From NCBI GenBank assembly GCA_945291235.1, contig CALYQY010000112.1, positions 1 to 5,403 on the forward strand: a stretch of 5,403 nt of DNA, in the 5' to 3' direction. Source of the stretch: an uncultured Gilliamella sp. (GTDB lineage Bacteria > Pseudomonadota > Gammaproteobacteria > Enterobacterales > Enterobacteriaceae). A model generated the notes under the pieces. It saw only the letters and a list, made by a program, of their open reading frames with translations, made no database searches and was not told the DNA's origin. The translations under genes and the position numbers were made by a program. This document shows, one piece after another, positions 1-5,344 of this stretch (position 1 is its first letter; the number at the start of each line of letters is the position of its first letter).

Positions 1-190
1 TTCTTGCATCTTCAGCAACAACATTAGCTAATTGACGTAGTGGTGTTGGGCTACCATAGTATTCAACCATAATTCCGTCTAATAAGCTTGGTGAAGCACG
101 CCCGGTTCTAACTTTAGAAATATGATTTTGAAACGCCTCAATACTTTTTTCCATGCGCGCTTGCGCTTCTTTTTGAATCTCGTTTAACAT
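1..190 (-). CDS. frr: Ribosome recycling factor, N-terminal part (runs off left edge)
   Basis: Frr acts with EF-G and IF3 in the cytoplasm to split the post-termination ribosome so it can be reused. The window holds the first 63 codons; the rest lies beyond position 1. Visible family motifs are [13 protein letters not shown] (residues 28-40), [14 protein letters not shown] (42-55) and the start of the following VxxED segment, nearly matching E. coli Frr. The ATG at 188-190 is preceded by an AAGGT Shine-Dalgarno (198-202) with 7 nt between. It lies 29 nt downstream of the pyrH stop, the usual pyrH-frr order, so it is probably cotranscribed with pyrH. It is incomplete only because of the window edge; nothing suggests a broken gene. 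Confidence 0.97.
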   Translation of the reverse strand, partial: MLNEIQKEAQARMEKSIEAFQNHISKVRTGRASPSLLDGIMVEYYGSPTPLRQLANVVAEDAR

Positions 191-219
191 AATAAAAACC
201 TTATTTAAAATAAAGATGA

Positions 220-954
220 CTAACAGCTAACTGTAGCCTGATTATTAATTAATGTTCCTTCTTGTTCACCTAAGATGACTCGGCGTAATGCTCCTGGTTT
301 ATTCATATTAAATACACAAATGGGCAGGTTATGATCACGAGCTAAAGTAAACGCTGCTAAATCCATGACTTTTAATTCATCATCTAACACTTTTTCATAA
401 TTTAATGTTTTATATAGTGTTGCATTAGGATCTTTAACAGGATCGGCTGAATATACCCCATCAACTTTGGTTGCTTTTAAAACAACATCTGCTTCAATCT
501 CGATACCACGTAAGCAAGCGGCAGAATCAGTTGTAAAAAATGGGTTACCTGTCCCGGCAGAAAGAATAACGACTTTACCATGGCGAAGTAAGCTAATTGC
601 TTCAGTCCAACGGTAGTCATCACACACACCATTTAATGGTATTGCCGACATTAAACGTGCATTAACTTCAATTCGATGCAGCGCATCACGCATGGCAAGT
701 CCATTCATCACCGTTGCTAACATTCCCATGTGATCACCAACGACACGATTCATACCCGCTTTAGCAAGGCCTGCACCACGAAATAGATTACCGCCCCCAA
801 TAACAACAGCAACTTGAACATTCATTTCGATAAGTTCTTTGATTTCTTGCGCCATGCGGTCAAGAACGGTTGGATCAATACCAAAACCTTCATCGCCTTG
901 TAGTGCTTCGCCACTGAGTTTAAGAAGAATACGTTTATAGAAAGGGGTTACCAT
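220..954 (-). CDS. pyrH: UMP kinase (uridylate kinase)
   Basis: PyrH phosphorylates UMP to UDP with ATP in pyrimidine nucleotide synthesis. It is a hexameric amino-acid-kinase-fold enzyme; the family is activated by GTP and inhibited by UTP. At 244 residues it is close to the 241 of E. coli. Visible motifs are [12 protein letters not shown] (7-18, phosphate-binding start), [10 protein letters not shown] (51-60), [12 protein letters not shown] (73-84), [12 protein letters not shown] (132-143, UMP-binding loop) and [13 protein letters not shown] (160-172, nucleotide site). I chose the ATG at 952-954. The frame can be extended to a GTG at 964-966, but that GTG overlaps the likely Shine-Dalgarno (GAGA, 961-964), and family members begin just before the [11 protein letters not shown] block. 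It follows tsf after a terminator hairpin, so it probably has its own promoter or relies on readthrough. Confidence 0.97.
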   Translation of the reverse strand: MVTPFYKRILLKLSGEALQGDEGFGIDPTVLDRMAQEIKELIEMNVQVAVVIGGGNLFRGAGLAKAGMNRVVGDHMGMLATVMNGLAMRDALHRIEVNARLMSAIPLNGVCDDYRWTEAISLLRHGKVVILSAGTGNPFFTTDSAACLRGIEIEADVVLKATKVDGVYSADPVKDPNATLYKTLNYEKVLDDELKVMDLAAFTLARDHNLPICVFNMNKPGALRRVILGEQEGTLINNQATVSC

Positions 955-992
955 ATGAAGTCTCACTATTTCGTTATTTAATTACCTAATTA

Positions 993-1007
993 GCTAGAAT
1001 AACTAGC
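993..1007. repeat. Small perfect inverted repeat in the tsf-pyrH spacer
   Basis: GCTAG-AATAA-CTAGC is a perfect 5-bp stem with a 5-nt loop, upstream of the pyrH start. It has no T-tract on the minus side, so it is not a terminator. It could be a small RNA hairpin in the pyrH leader or a dyad protein site. In AT-rich DNA a stem this short may be chance. Confidence 0.35.
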
Positions 1008-1015
1008 GGGTAACT

Positions 1016-1042
1016 ATTTTAAAATATTTTGTAGATAAACAA
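1016..1042 (-). promoter_or_regulatory. Weak candidate promoter for pyrH-frr
   Basis: Read on the minus strand, TTGTTT (1037-1042) and TAAAAT (1016-1021) are separated by 15 bp, right after the tsf terminator. In E. coli pyrH is transcribed separately from rpsB-tsf, so a promoter is expected here. The spacer is short and the -35 poor, so the exact placement is uncertain. Confidence 0.3.
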
Positions 1043-1059
1043 AACCGCCTTACGGCGGC
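1036..1059 (-). terminator. Intrinsic terminator after tsf
   Basis: On the minus strand a GCCGCC-GTAA-GGCGGT hairpin (five GC pairs plus one G-U) is followed directly by TTTTGTTT. It starts about 14 nt after the tsf stop codon. This is a textbook intrinsic terminator and should end, fully or partly, the rpsB-tsf transcript before pyrH. Confidence 0.85.
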
Positions 1060-1072
1060 TTAGATAAAACAA

Positions 1073-1933
1073 TTAAGATTGTTTCGACATCGCAGCAACT
1101 TCAGCTGCAAAATCAACTTCGACTTTTTCGATGCCTTCACCCACTTCAAAGCGGATAAATGTAGCAATTGTCGCTTTTTTCTCTGCAAGTAAATCACCAA
1201 CAGTTTTGCTTGGATCCATAACAAATGGTTGACCAGTAAGTGATACTTCACCAGTGAATTTACGCATACGGCCTTCAACCATTTTTTCTGCGATTTCACG
1301 AGGTTTACCTGATTGCATTGCAATATCGATTTGAATATTACGTTCATGTTCAACCACATCAGCAGGTACATCACTTGGGTCAACATATTCTGGTTTGCTT
1401 GCAGCGATGTGCATTGCAATATGTTTCACTAATTCTTCATCACAGCCACTGTTTGCTGCAACTAATACACCGATACGTGCACCATGTTGGTAACTACCAA
1501 CAACATCACCAGTGATCTCTTGAACACGACGAATACCGATATTTTCACCAATTTTAGCAACTAAAGCGGTACGCTCTTCTTCAAATTTTGCTTGTAAAGC
1601 AGCAAGATCAGTAATGTGATCATTTAATGCCGCAGTTGCTACTTTTTCACTAAATGCGATAAAACCTGCATCTTTAGCAACAAAGTCAGTTTCACAGTTG
1701 ATTTCTAGAATAACACCTGATTTTTTATCAGCAGAAATTTTAGAAATAATCACACCTTCAGCAGCAACACGACCAGCTTTTTTAGCTGCTTTTGCTTGAC
1801 CTGATTTACGCATATTATCGATAGCAAGATCGATATCGCCATTAGCTTCAACTAATGCTTTTTTACATTCCATCATGCCTGCGCCTGTTCTTTCACGCAG
1901 TTCTTTTACCATAGAAGCGGTAACTTCAGCCAT
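1073..1933 (-). CDS. tsf: Elongation factor Ts
   Basis: EF-Ts is the cytoplasmic nucleotide-exchange factor that regenerates EF-Tu-GTP from EF-Tu-GDP. At 286 residues it matches the roughly 283 of E. coli. The N-terminal UBA-like domain carries the [16 protein letters not shown] signature (12-27) and [15 protein letters not shown] (31-45). The second signature, [12 protein letters not shown] (77-88), contains the TDF residues that in the family insert into EF-Tu near its Mg2+ site. The core dimerisation-like subdomains follow, with [14 protein letters not shown] around residues 171-184. The ATG at 1931-1933 has a good Shine-Dalgarno, GAGGA (1941-1945), 7 nt upstream. It lies 88 nt downstream of rpsB, with a hairpin in the gap, and is followed by an intrinsic terminator, as expected for an rpsB-tsf unit. 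Confidence 0.98.
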   Translation of the reverse strand: MAEVTASMVKELRERTGAGMMECKKALVEANGDIDLAIDNMRKSGQAKAAKKAGRVAAEGVIISKISADKKSGVILEINCETDFVAKDAGFIAFSEKVATAALNDHITDLAALQAKFEEERTALVAKIGENIGIRRVQEITGDVVGSYQHGARIGVLVAANSGCDEELVKHIAMHIAASKPEYVDPSDVPADVVEHERNIQIDIAMQSGKPREIAEKMVEGRMRKFTGEVSLTGQPFVMDPSKTVGDLLAEKKATIATFIRFEVGEGIEKVEVDFAAEVAAMSKQS

Positions 1934-1977
1934 TTTTTAATCCTCTATTTAACCGTTATGATGATTTTCATTAGAAT

Positions 1978-2003
1978 GGGTCGATTAATTTTATTATCGA
2001 CCC
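1978..2003 (-). other. Stable hairpin in the rpsB-tsf spacer
   Basis: GGGTCGAT (1978-1985) and ATCGACCC (1996-2003) form a perfect 8-bp stem around a 10-nt AT loop, starting about 18 nt after the rpsB stop. On the minus strand it is followed by ATTCTAATG, not a T-tract, so it is not a standard intrinsic terminator. It is likely an mRNA processing, stabilising or attenuating hairpin that lets S2 and EF-Ts be made at different levels. The role is inferred from position only. Confidence 0.6.
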
Positions 2004-2021
2004 TGAAAATATTTGAGTTTA

Positions 2022-2759
2022 TTACTCAGCTGCTGGTGCTTCTTCAACGAAGCTTTCTTCTGATACTGGAGATTGGTTTTGCTCACGACCAGAACGAACA
2101 GCTTCAGCAACTGCATTTGCATATAATTGAATTGCACGAATAGCATCATCATTACCAGGAACGATATAATCAATACCATCTGGATCTGAGTTAGTATCAA
2201 CAACAGCAATGACTGGAATACCTAAATTGTTAGCTTCTTTGATTGCGATATGTTCATGGTCTGCACCAATTACAAAAATCACATCGGGTAAGCCACCCAT
2301 ATTTTTAATTCCACCCAAGCTATTTTCTAATTTAGCCATTTCACGAGCACGCATTAGTGCTTCTTTTTTGGTTAATTTGTCAAATGTACCATCACTAGCT
2401 TGTGTTTCTAAATCTTTAAGACGTTTGATTGATTGACGTACTGTTTTCCAGTTAGTCAACATACCACCTAACCAGCGGTGATTAACGTAATATTGTCCAC
2501 AGCTTTCAGCTGCTTGTTTAATTGCTTCACTTGCAGCACGTTTTGTACCAACAAATAAAATTTTACCTTTACGCGCAGCAATCTTGTTTAATTCAGCTAA
2601 TGCTTCATTGAACATAGGTACTGTTTTTTCAAGATTGATGATGTGTACTTTGTTGCGTGCACCAAAAATAAATGGTTTCATTTTTGGGTTCCAATAACGA
2701 GTTTGGTGTCCAAAGTGTACACCTGCTTGTAACATATCGCGCATTGATACTGTAGTCAT
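2022..2759 (-). CDS. rpsB: 30S ribosomal protein S2
   Basis: S2 is a late-assembling protein on the back of the 30S subunit that helps S1 join the ribosome. At 245 residues it matches the roughly 241 of E. coli. Signatures are [19 protein letters not shown] (9-27), [14 protein letters not shown] (93-106) and the C-terminal block [16 protein letters not shown] (158-173) followed by [20 protein letters not shown] (180-199). The middle segment (about 105-155) is the lysine/arginine-rich coiled-coil insertion. The tail (from about 228) is acidic and low in complexity, as usual. The ATG at 2757-2759 has a GAGG Shine-Dalgarno (2765-2768) 5 nt upstream. It is the first gene of the translation operon and carries a long structured leader through which S2 represses rpsB-tsf in E. 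coli. Confidence 0.98.
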   Translation of the reverse strand: MTTVSMRDMLQAGVHFGHQTRYWNPKMKPFIFGARNKVHIINLEKTVPMFNEALAELNKIAARKGKILFVGTKRAASEAIKQAAESCGQYYVNHRWLGGMLTNWKTVRQSIKRLKDLETQASDGTFDKLTKKEALMRAREMAKLENSLGGIKNMGGLPDVIFVIGADHEHIAIKEANNLGIPVIAVVDTNSDPDGIDYIVPGNDDAIRAIQLYANAVAEAVRSGREQNQSPVSEESFVEEAPAAE

Positions 2760-2942
2760 GATTTCCTCATTTTGACGTTGGGGTTATGCCTCCACATATC
2801 CGCTTTATCCGACCTTATTACTTAAAGTACAAGGCACCCCGGAAAAGAGTAATGATATGTGTGTGTTATAACGTTAATTAAATTTTAAAATTTGTGCTTA
2901 TAATCCATAATCATTTTGCTAAAAAATAATCTGGAAAGTAGC
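2760..2942 (-). ncRNA. rpsB 5' leader with S2 autoregulatory element (t44-like)
   Basis: The leader of about 183 nt runs from the proposed start site to the rpsB ATG. It shares blocks I remember from the E. coli rpsB leader (Rfam t44 family, shown in E. coli to mediate S2 repression): AACACACAC plus TATC near 2850-2868, TTCCGGGGTGCC near 2833-2844, and GTGGAGGCATAACCCCAACG near 2776-2795. GGGGTGCC (2833-2840) pairs with GGCA...CCCC (2780-2790) in an 8-bp stem with a 3-nt bulge. A small inner hairpin, TACT-TTA-AGTA with flanking CCTT/AAGG (2813-2834), shares two C residues with that stem, so the two full pairings compete. Excess S2 probably binds this fold and blocks initiation at the downstream GAGG. 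Exact ends are approximate. Confidence 0.78.
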
Positions 2943-2977
2943 GCAGGCTTTATACCATATTTAGCTAACTATTACTA
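2941..2977 (-). promoter_or_regulatory. rpsB promoter: extended -10 with GC-rich discriminator
   Basis: On the minus strand TGG-TATAAA (2949-2957) is a good extended -10. It is followed at once by GCCTGCGC (2941-2948), a GC-rich discriminator typical of stringently controlled ribosomal promoters. The matching -35 position (2972-2977, TAGTAA) is poor, which is normal with an extended -10. As I recall it, the E. coli rpsB promoter has the same TGGTATAAA followed by a GC-rich stretch. Predicted start near 2942. Confidence 0.72.
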
Positions 2978-2983
2978 GTTTTA

Positions 2984-3011
2984 TTTATATCGATGTGATT
3001 TTTATTGGCAA
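2984..3011 (-). promoter_or_regulatory. Second, upstream sigma70 promoter candidate for rpsB
   Basis: On the minus strand TTGCCA (3006-3011) and TATAAA (2984-2989) are separated by 16 bp, each one mismatch from consensus. It would start transcription near 2977, about 35 bp upstream of the extended -10 start, giving a slightly longer leader. The match is good, but the region is AT-rich, so chance is possible. Confidence 0.5.
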
Positions 3012-3140
3012 AAAAAGATTTACAGTCATAATAAATGGGGTTTAAGTTATCGATTAATACCTTAAATTTAATTTTTAGATACCATCAATTTCATTTCATA
3101 AAAATACATAATCCACATTTTTTATTACACTATTTTTATT
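3012..3140. other. AT-rich spacer with no recognisable content
   Basis: About 130 bp of very AT-rich sequence between the upstream rpsB promoter candidate and the terminator-like palindrome. I see no open frame with coding character, no long repeat and no convincing promoter on either strand. Confidence 0.6.
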
Positions 3141-3171
3141 AAAAAATGATTTAATTAAATCGTTTTTTTTT
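3141..3171. terminator. Weak bidirectional terminator candidate
   Basis: A 14-bp perfect palindrome, GATTTAATTAAATC (3148-3161), is flanked by six A on the left (3141-3146) and eight or nine T on the right (3163-3171). The A and T tracts can extend the stem and act as U-tracts in both directions. It lies downstream of the last lipoprotein gene and upstream of the rpsB promoters, the right place to stop readthrough into rpsB. The stem is almost pure AT, so it may be inefficient. Confidence 0.4.
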
Positions 3172-3259
3172 AAATTGGCTCAATTCGACCCGTACCGGCA
3201 TATCAAACGGTTTAATATAGGTTATGCTAATCACATTTACTATCATAATCGATGAAATA

Positions 3260-3664
3260 TTATTCTTCTGCCTCTGAGACTTGAATAGTGTAACTTTCTT
3301 CAAAATAAGAGGCTGGCACATACCAGAAAACAGAAGACATCTTTCCTTTAATAACAACTTTAATATCACCTGTTATTTTGGGAATGCCTTTCACTGCTAA
3401 ATAATTATATTCAACATAACCATTTATTTCAGGGAATATAATTTCTAAACCAGAATTTTTTGGATAAATTTCCCTCAAAAATCCTCTTTCTAAAATTGGC
3501 CCAGAACCGCCTCGAATGTTAATCGTAGTATAATAATTTTTACCTATAACAGCTTGCGGTAGCTCATGAGGCGTTATCATTACTTTCGGGGCAACGATAC
3601 AACCTATCAATAAAAAACAGACTGAAAAAACGATACATAATCTTTTAAATTTTAATTTTCTCAT
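3260..3664 (-). CDS. Putative Ig-like (He_PIG-like) lipoprotein, copy 1
   Basis: Predicted 134-residue lipoprotein. A basic N-terminus (MRKLKFKR), a hydrophobic stretch and the lipobox LIGC (19-22) indicate lipidation at Cys22. The following Ile-Val gives no Asp+2 retention signal, so outer-membrane sorting is likely. The mature part shows ITPHELP (31-37), GKNYY, GGSGP, NSGLEI and GIPKITGDI, in an order that recalls the bacterial putative Ig (He_PIG) beta-sandwich pattern (LP-x-G-x-x-Y ... GGxGP ... GL ... GxPxxxG). No catalytic motif is visible. The start is fixed by the lipobox and by an in-frame stop a little upstream. It is a tandem paralogue of the gene at 3934-4326: signal peptides differ at one of 22 residues, while the mature parts are about 55% identical by hand count. 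The function is unknown; it may be an accessory or immunity-type protein of the neighbouring toxin locus. Confidence 0.82.
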   Translation of the reverse strand: MRKLKFKRLCIVFSVCFLLIGCIVAPKVMITPHELPQAVIGKNYYTTINIRGGSGPILERGFLREIYPKNSGLEIIFPEINGYVEYNYLAVKGIPKITGDIKVVIKGKMSSVFWYVPASYFEESYTIQVSEAEE

Positions 3665-3673
3665 TGTTATTAT

Positions 3674-3697
3674 GGTATCTTTTTAAATACCATTCCT
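3674..3697 (-). promoter_or_regulatory. Shine-Dalgarno separated from start by a hairpin (copy 1)
   Basis: On the minus strand AGGAA (3693-3697) is followed by the hairpin GGTATTT-AAAA-AGATACC (3674-3691, one G-U pair) and then 9 nt to the ATG at 3664. The linear distance is about 28 nt, too long for normal initiation. If the hairpin folds, the effective spacing drops to about 10 nt. No other ribosome site is seen nearer the start. The same layout occurs before copy 2. Confidence 0.5.
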
Positions 3698-3924
3698 GCA
3701 AAATTATGGTTCAAAAACCTACTCAATGTTAATGTCATATCTATCTGCTCAAAAAAATAACTTTACGAAAATAATGTTAACTATTTTGTTATTTTCTTTA
3801 TCGCAACCTTATTGCCAATAAAAAAATGACAACAGCATTTTATCGAAACAGATAACAAATATTATCATTACAAAAATGATACCTAAAGTGGTTCCCTATT
3901 CAACAATATTTAACACATATCATT
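3698..3924. other. Spacer between the two lipoprotein genes
   Basis: About 225 bp of AT-rich, unique sequence that separates the duplicated units. It holds no coding frame I can support and no leftover of the Imm52 gene, so the Imm52 gene was not part of the duplication or its copy has been lost. It contains one weak promoter candidate, listed separately. Short AT stems such as GATAA-CAAATA-TTATC (from 3851) and ATCATT-ACAAA-AATGAT (about 3864-3880) are too weak to call as terminators. Confidence 0.55.
3791..3818 (-). promoter_or_regulatory. Weak promoter candidate for lipoprotein copy 1
   Basis: On the minus strand TTGGCA (3813-3818, one mismatch from the -35 consensus) lies 16 bp upstream of GAAAAT (3791-3796, two mismatches from the -10). 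It would give a leader of about 120 nt. It would let copy 1 be expressed independently of the upstream operon. AT-rich context makes chance matches common. Confidence 0.28.
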
Positions 3925-3933
3925 GATGAAATA

Positions 3934-4326
3934 TTATTCTTCTGAATCTGATACATGAATAATATAAATTTTTTTAAAATGACCAGGCGTGATATTCCAG
4001 TAAGTAGGAATCATATCCCCTTCAATAACAACCTCAATATCACCTGTGATTTTTGGGATCCCTGTCACTGCTATATAATTACGTTCTACCATTCCATCTA
4101 TTTCACGTAATATTATTTCTAATCCAGAGTTTTCGGGATAAATTTTCGTCCCGAATAATAGTGGCCCAGAGCCTCCTTCAAGATTAATCGGCGCATAATA
4201 ATTTTTACCTCTAATGCCTTTTGGTAATTCATTCGGTGTTATAATGACAGGGGTGATAACACAACCTATCAATAAAAAACAGACTGAAAAAACGATGCAT
4301 AATCTTTTAAATATTAATTTTCTCAT
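3934..4326 (-). CDS. Putative Ig-like (He_PIG-like) lipoprotein, copy 2
   Basis: Predicted 130-residue lipoprotein, paralogous to the gene at 3260-3664. It has the same basic N-terminus (MRKLIFKR), hydrophobic core and lipobox LIGC (19-22), and no Asp at +2. The mature part keeps ITPNELP, GKNYY, GGSGPLL, ENSGLEI and GIPKITGDI in the same order but differs strongly in between, including a 3-residue gap after GGSGP and a different C-terminal third. I chose the ATG at 4324-4326. The frame stays open to an ATG at 4360-4362, but copy 1 has a stop in the matching stretch, and that longer start would absorb the Shine-Dalgarno and hairpin. The Imm52 gene ends 44 nt upstream on the same strand, so the two are probably cotranscribed. 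The exact role is unknown; an envelope-located accessory or immunity role is inferred from context. Confidence 0.82.
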   Translation of the reverse strand: MRKLIFKRLCIVFSVCFLLIGCVITPVIITPNELPKGIRGKNYYAPINLEGGSGPLLFGTKIYPENSGLEIILREIDGMVERNYIAVTGIPKITGDIEVVIEGDMIPTYWNITPGHFKKIYIIHVSDSEE

Positions 4327-4335
4327 TGTAATTAT

Positions 4336-4360
4336 GGTATTTTTTAAATACCAATCCTCC
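4336..4360 (-). promoter_or_regulatory. Shine-Dalgarno separated from start by a hairpin (copy 2)
   Basis: On the minus strand GGAGG (4356-4360) is followed by 3 nt, the perfect hairpin GGTATTT-AAA-AAATACC (4336-4352), then 9 nt to the ATG at 4326. The strong GGAGG lies 29 nt from the start in linear sequence but about 12 nt away if the hairpin is folded. It could instead serve an ATG at 4362 poorly, since it lies downstream of that codon. Hairpin-bridged Shine-Dalgarno sites are known from phage T4. Confidence 0.5.
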
Positions 4361-4370
4361 ATAAAATAGT

Positions 4371-5090
4371 TTACATGTCCGTATACAATGGCAATAGATC
4401 CAACTCACGTAGCCGAATATCAACCCGATTCACCGCTTTAATATCATCTGCATTTTCTTTATCAAAAAAATGGGGCAACGTTACCACTAGCGTTCCGGTT
4501 ACCAGTCCTTCCTCGTTTTTGACACTTACCACATCCGACGATTCGGGTACTATTACGTGCGTTAATTGAGCCTTGGGTAGATATATCATCCAGCCTGCTG
4601 ATAGTCTGTCGGGAAAAACAGCTTTTCGGGGTAAATAATTTCCATTAACTATAATATAGGCACTATTAAATTTCTGAACTAAGGCTAAAATAAACTCAGT
4701 GACTGTTTGAGATTTAGTAATCCTAATATCTATTGTGAAATCTAATTCAATTTTAAGGAAAAATCTTTTCTCTAAAAGTTTCTCATATATAAAATAACAT
4801 AGAGCTGCCTCTTCAGTATCTTTATCCCAAATAGATCCACTAAAAGAATTCTTATTTTTCTTATATTTTTGAGTTAATTTTTCCAATCCAACTTTAGTTA
4901 CGCCATTTTTATCAAATAGCTGGTAAATAGATGACTTTTTCTTAGAAACACCACATAAGTACCAATTTTCACTTTTATGAAGATAGTAATGCTGGATTTT
5001 TAATATCTGTTCAATTTGCGCAATACACACAGAGAGTGGTAAATAGGTTTCAGGTTTATAATACATCTCAATAGTTAATTGTTTTTTCAT
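4371..5090 (-). CDS. Imm52-family immunity protein
   Basis: Predicted cytoplasmic protein of 239 residues without signal peptide or membrane segment. Length and layout fit the Imm52 immunity family of bacterial polymorphic toxin systems: an N-terminal alpha/beta half with WYLCG (43-47), GSIWDKD (85-91), then AGWMIYLP (165-172) and the C-terminal block GTLVVTL (199-205) plus NRVDIRLRELDLLP (221-234). Family members are typically encoded next to toxins with a Tox-REase-5 nuclease domain and are thought to bind and neutralise them. I assign it from remembered family sequences, not a search. The ATG at 5088-5090 starts 9 nt after the stop of the upstream fragment gene and has no clear Shine-Dalgarno, which suggests translational coupling. 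The lipoprotein gene follows 44 nt later. No toxin gene is visible inside the window. Confidence 0.72.
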   Translation of the reverse strand: MKKQLTIEMYYKPETYLPLSVCIAQIEQILKIQHYYLHKSENWYLCGVSKKKSSIYQLFDKNGVTKVGLEKLTQKYKKNKNSFSGSIWDKDTEEAALCYFIYEKLLEKRFFLKIELDFTIDIRITKSQTVTEFILALVQKFNSAYIIVNGNYLPRKAVFPDRLSAGWMIYLPKAQLTHVIVPESSDVVSVKNEEGLVTGTLVVTLPHFFDKENADDIKAVNRVDIRLRELDLLPLYTDM

Positions 5091-5099
5091 ATTGGCTTA

Positions 5100-5309
5100 C
5101 TATAAATAACTTCTTATTGGTAATAAATCAGCATCACGCAATCTTAAATTAATACGATTGATTGTTTTCACATCTTCGGTGTTTTCAATACTTGGCATAT
5201 GATCAAGCGATACAATCAATGTTCCTAGCTGTTTATCGTCTTTATATTTAGCTATATCTTCAAATTCTGTCCAATTAAACATCAATGAATCATAATTAGC
5301 TTTCATCAT
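5100..5309 (-). pseudogene. C-terminal Imm52 remnant (69 codons)
   Basis: This open frame matches only the last part of the neighbouring Imm52 protein. From GTLIVSL to its end, 19 of 42 positions are identical, including GTL-V-L, H, EN, D-K, NR, RLR and DLLP. The N-terminal 180 or so residues expected for the family are missing. An in-frame stop (5313-5315) lies just before the first of two ATG codons, and no Shine-Dalgarno is visible. It is most simply a truncated older immunity gene, trimmed by recombination or by replacement of the toxin end. A short functional protein cannot be excluded, because the remaining 69 codons are uninterrupted and end 9 nt before the intact Imm52 start, where their translation could drive coupling. 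Confidence 0.7.
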
Positions 5310-5344
5310 TGATTAAAGCAGGTTTATCAAGATTTTTAATCAAA

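Larger units (their letters stand above)
3251..3697 (-). repeat. Tandem duplication unit 1 (lipoprotein gene with flanks)
   Basis: This stretch is the left member of a duplicated pair; the other is 3925-4360. At the gene's 3' end 20 bp are identical (3251-3270 against 3925-3944). At the 5' end 77 of 80 bp match (3599-3678 against 4261-4340), covering the signal-peptide codons and the pre-start region. The hairpin is present in both units. The middle is much more diverged. Edges are approximate. Confidence 0.75.
3925..4360 (-). repeat. Tandem duplication unit 2 (lipoprotein gene with flanks)
   Basis: Right member of the duplicated pair, lying directly after the Imm52 gene. Its conserved ends are 3925-3944 and 4261-4340; the internal part is diverged from unit 1. 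The two units are in direct orientation and separated by about 225 bp of unrelated sequence. Confidence 0.75.

Noticed and set aside
955..966. GTG start giving a 248-residue PyrH
   Set aside because: The GTG overlaps the only Shine-Dalgarno-like GAGA, and the ATG at 952-954 fits the usual family N-terminus better.
1060..1419. 119-codon minus-strand frame inside tsf
   Set aside because: It lies out of frame within the tsf coding region, and its translation is low-complexity (Leu, Gln, Lys rich) without motifs.
1318..2436. Several plus-strand and one minus-strand open frames across tsf, the spacer and rpsB
   Set aside because: They overlap strongly supported conserved genes, have no ribosome sites or family features, and are shadows.
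2865..2870. TATAAC as the rpsB -10 element (minus strand)
   Set aside because: It has no fitting -35, and the neighbouring AACACACAC block is within the transcribed leader of E. coli rpsB as I recall it; the upstream extended -10 is better.
2899..2904. Perfect TATAAT on the plus strand, suggesting a divergent promoter
   Set aside because: No acceptable -35 at 16-18 bp and no plus-strand gene follows; likely chance in AT-rich sequence, though a relic of a lost divergent gene is possible.
3151..3369. 72-codon minus-strand frame overlapping the end of lipoprotein copy 1
   Set aside because: Most of it is out of frame with a supported gene; only its last part, outside that gene, is of interest and is reported as a possible relic.
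4327..4362. Longer N-terminus for lipoprotein copy 2 (start at 4362)
   Set aside because: The matching stretch before copy 1 contains an in-frame stop, and the extension would place extra residues before a standard basic signal-peptide start.
4375..4569. 64-codon plus-strand frame inside the Imm52 gene
   Set aside because: It is antisense to a well supported gene, Ser/Thr rich, with no ribosome site.
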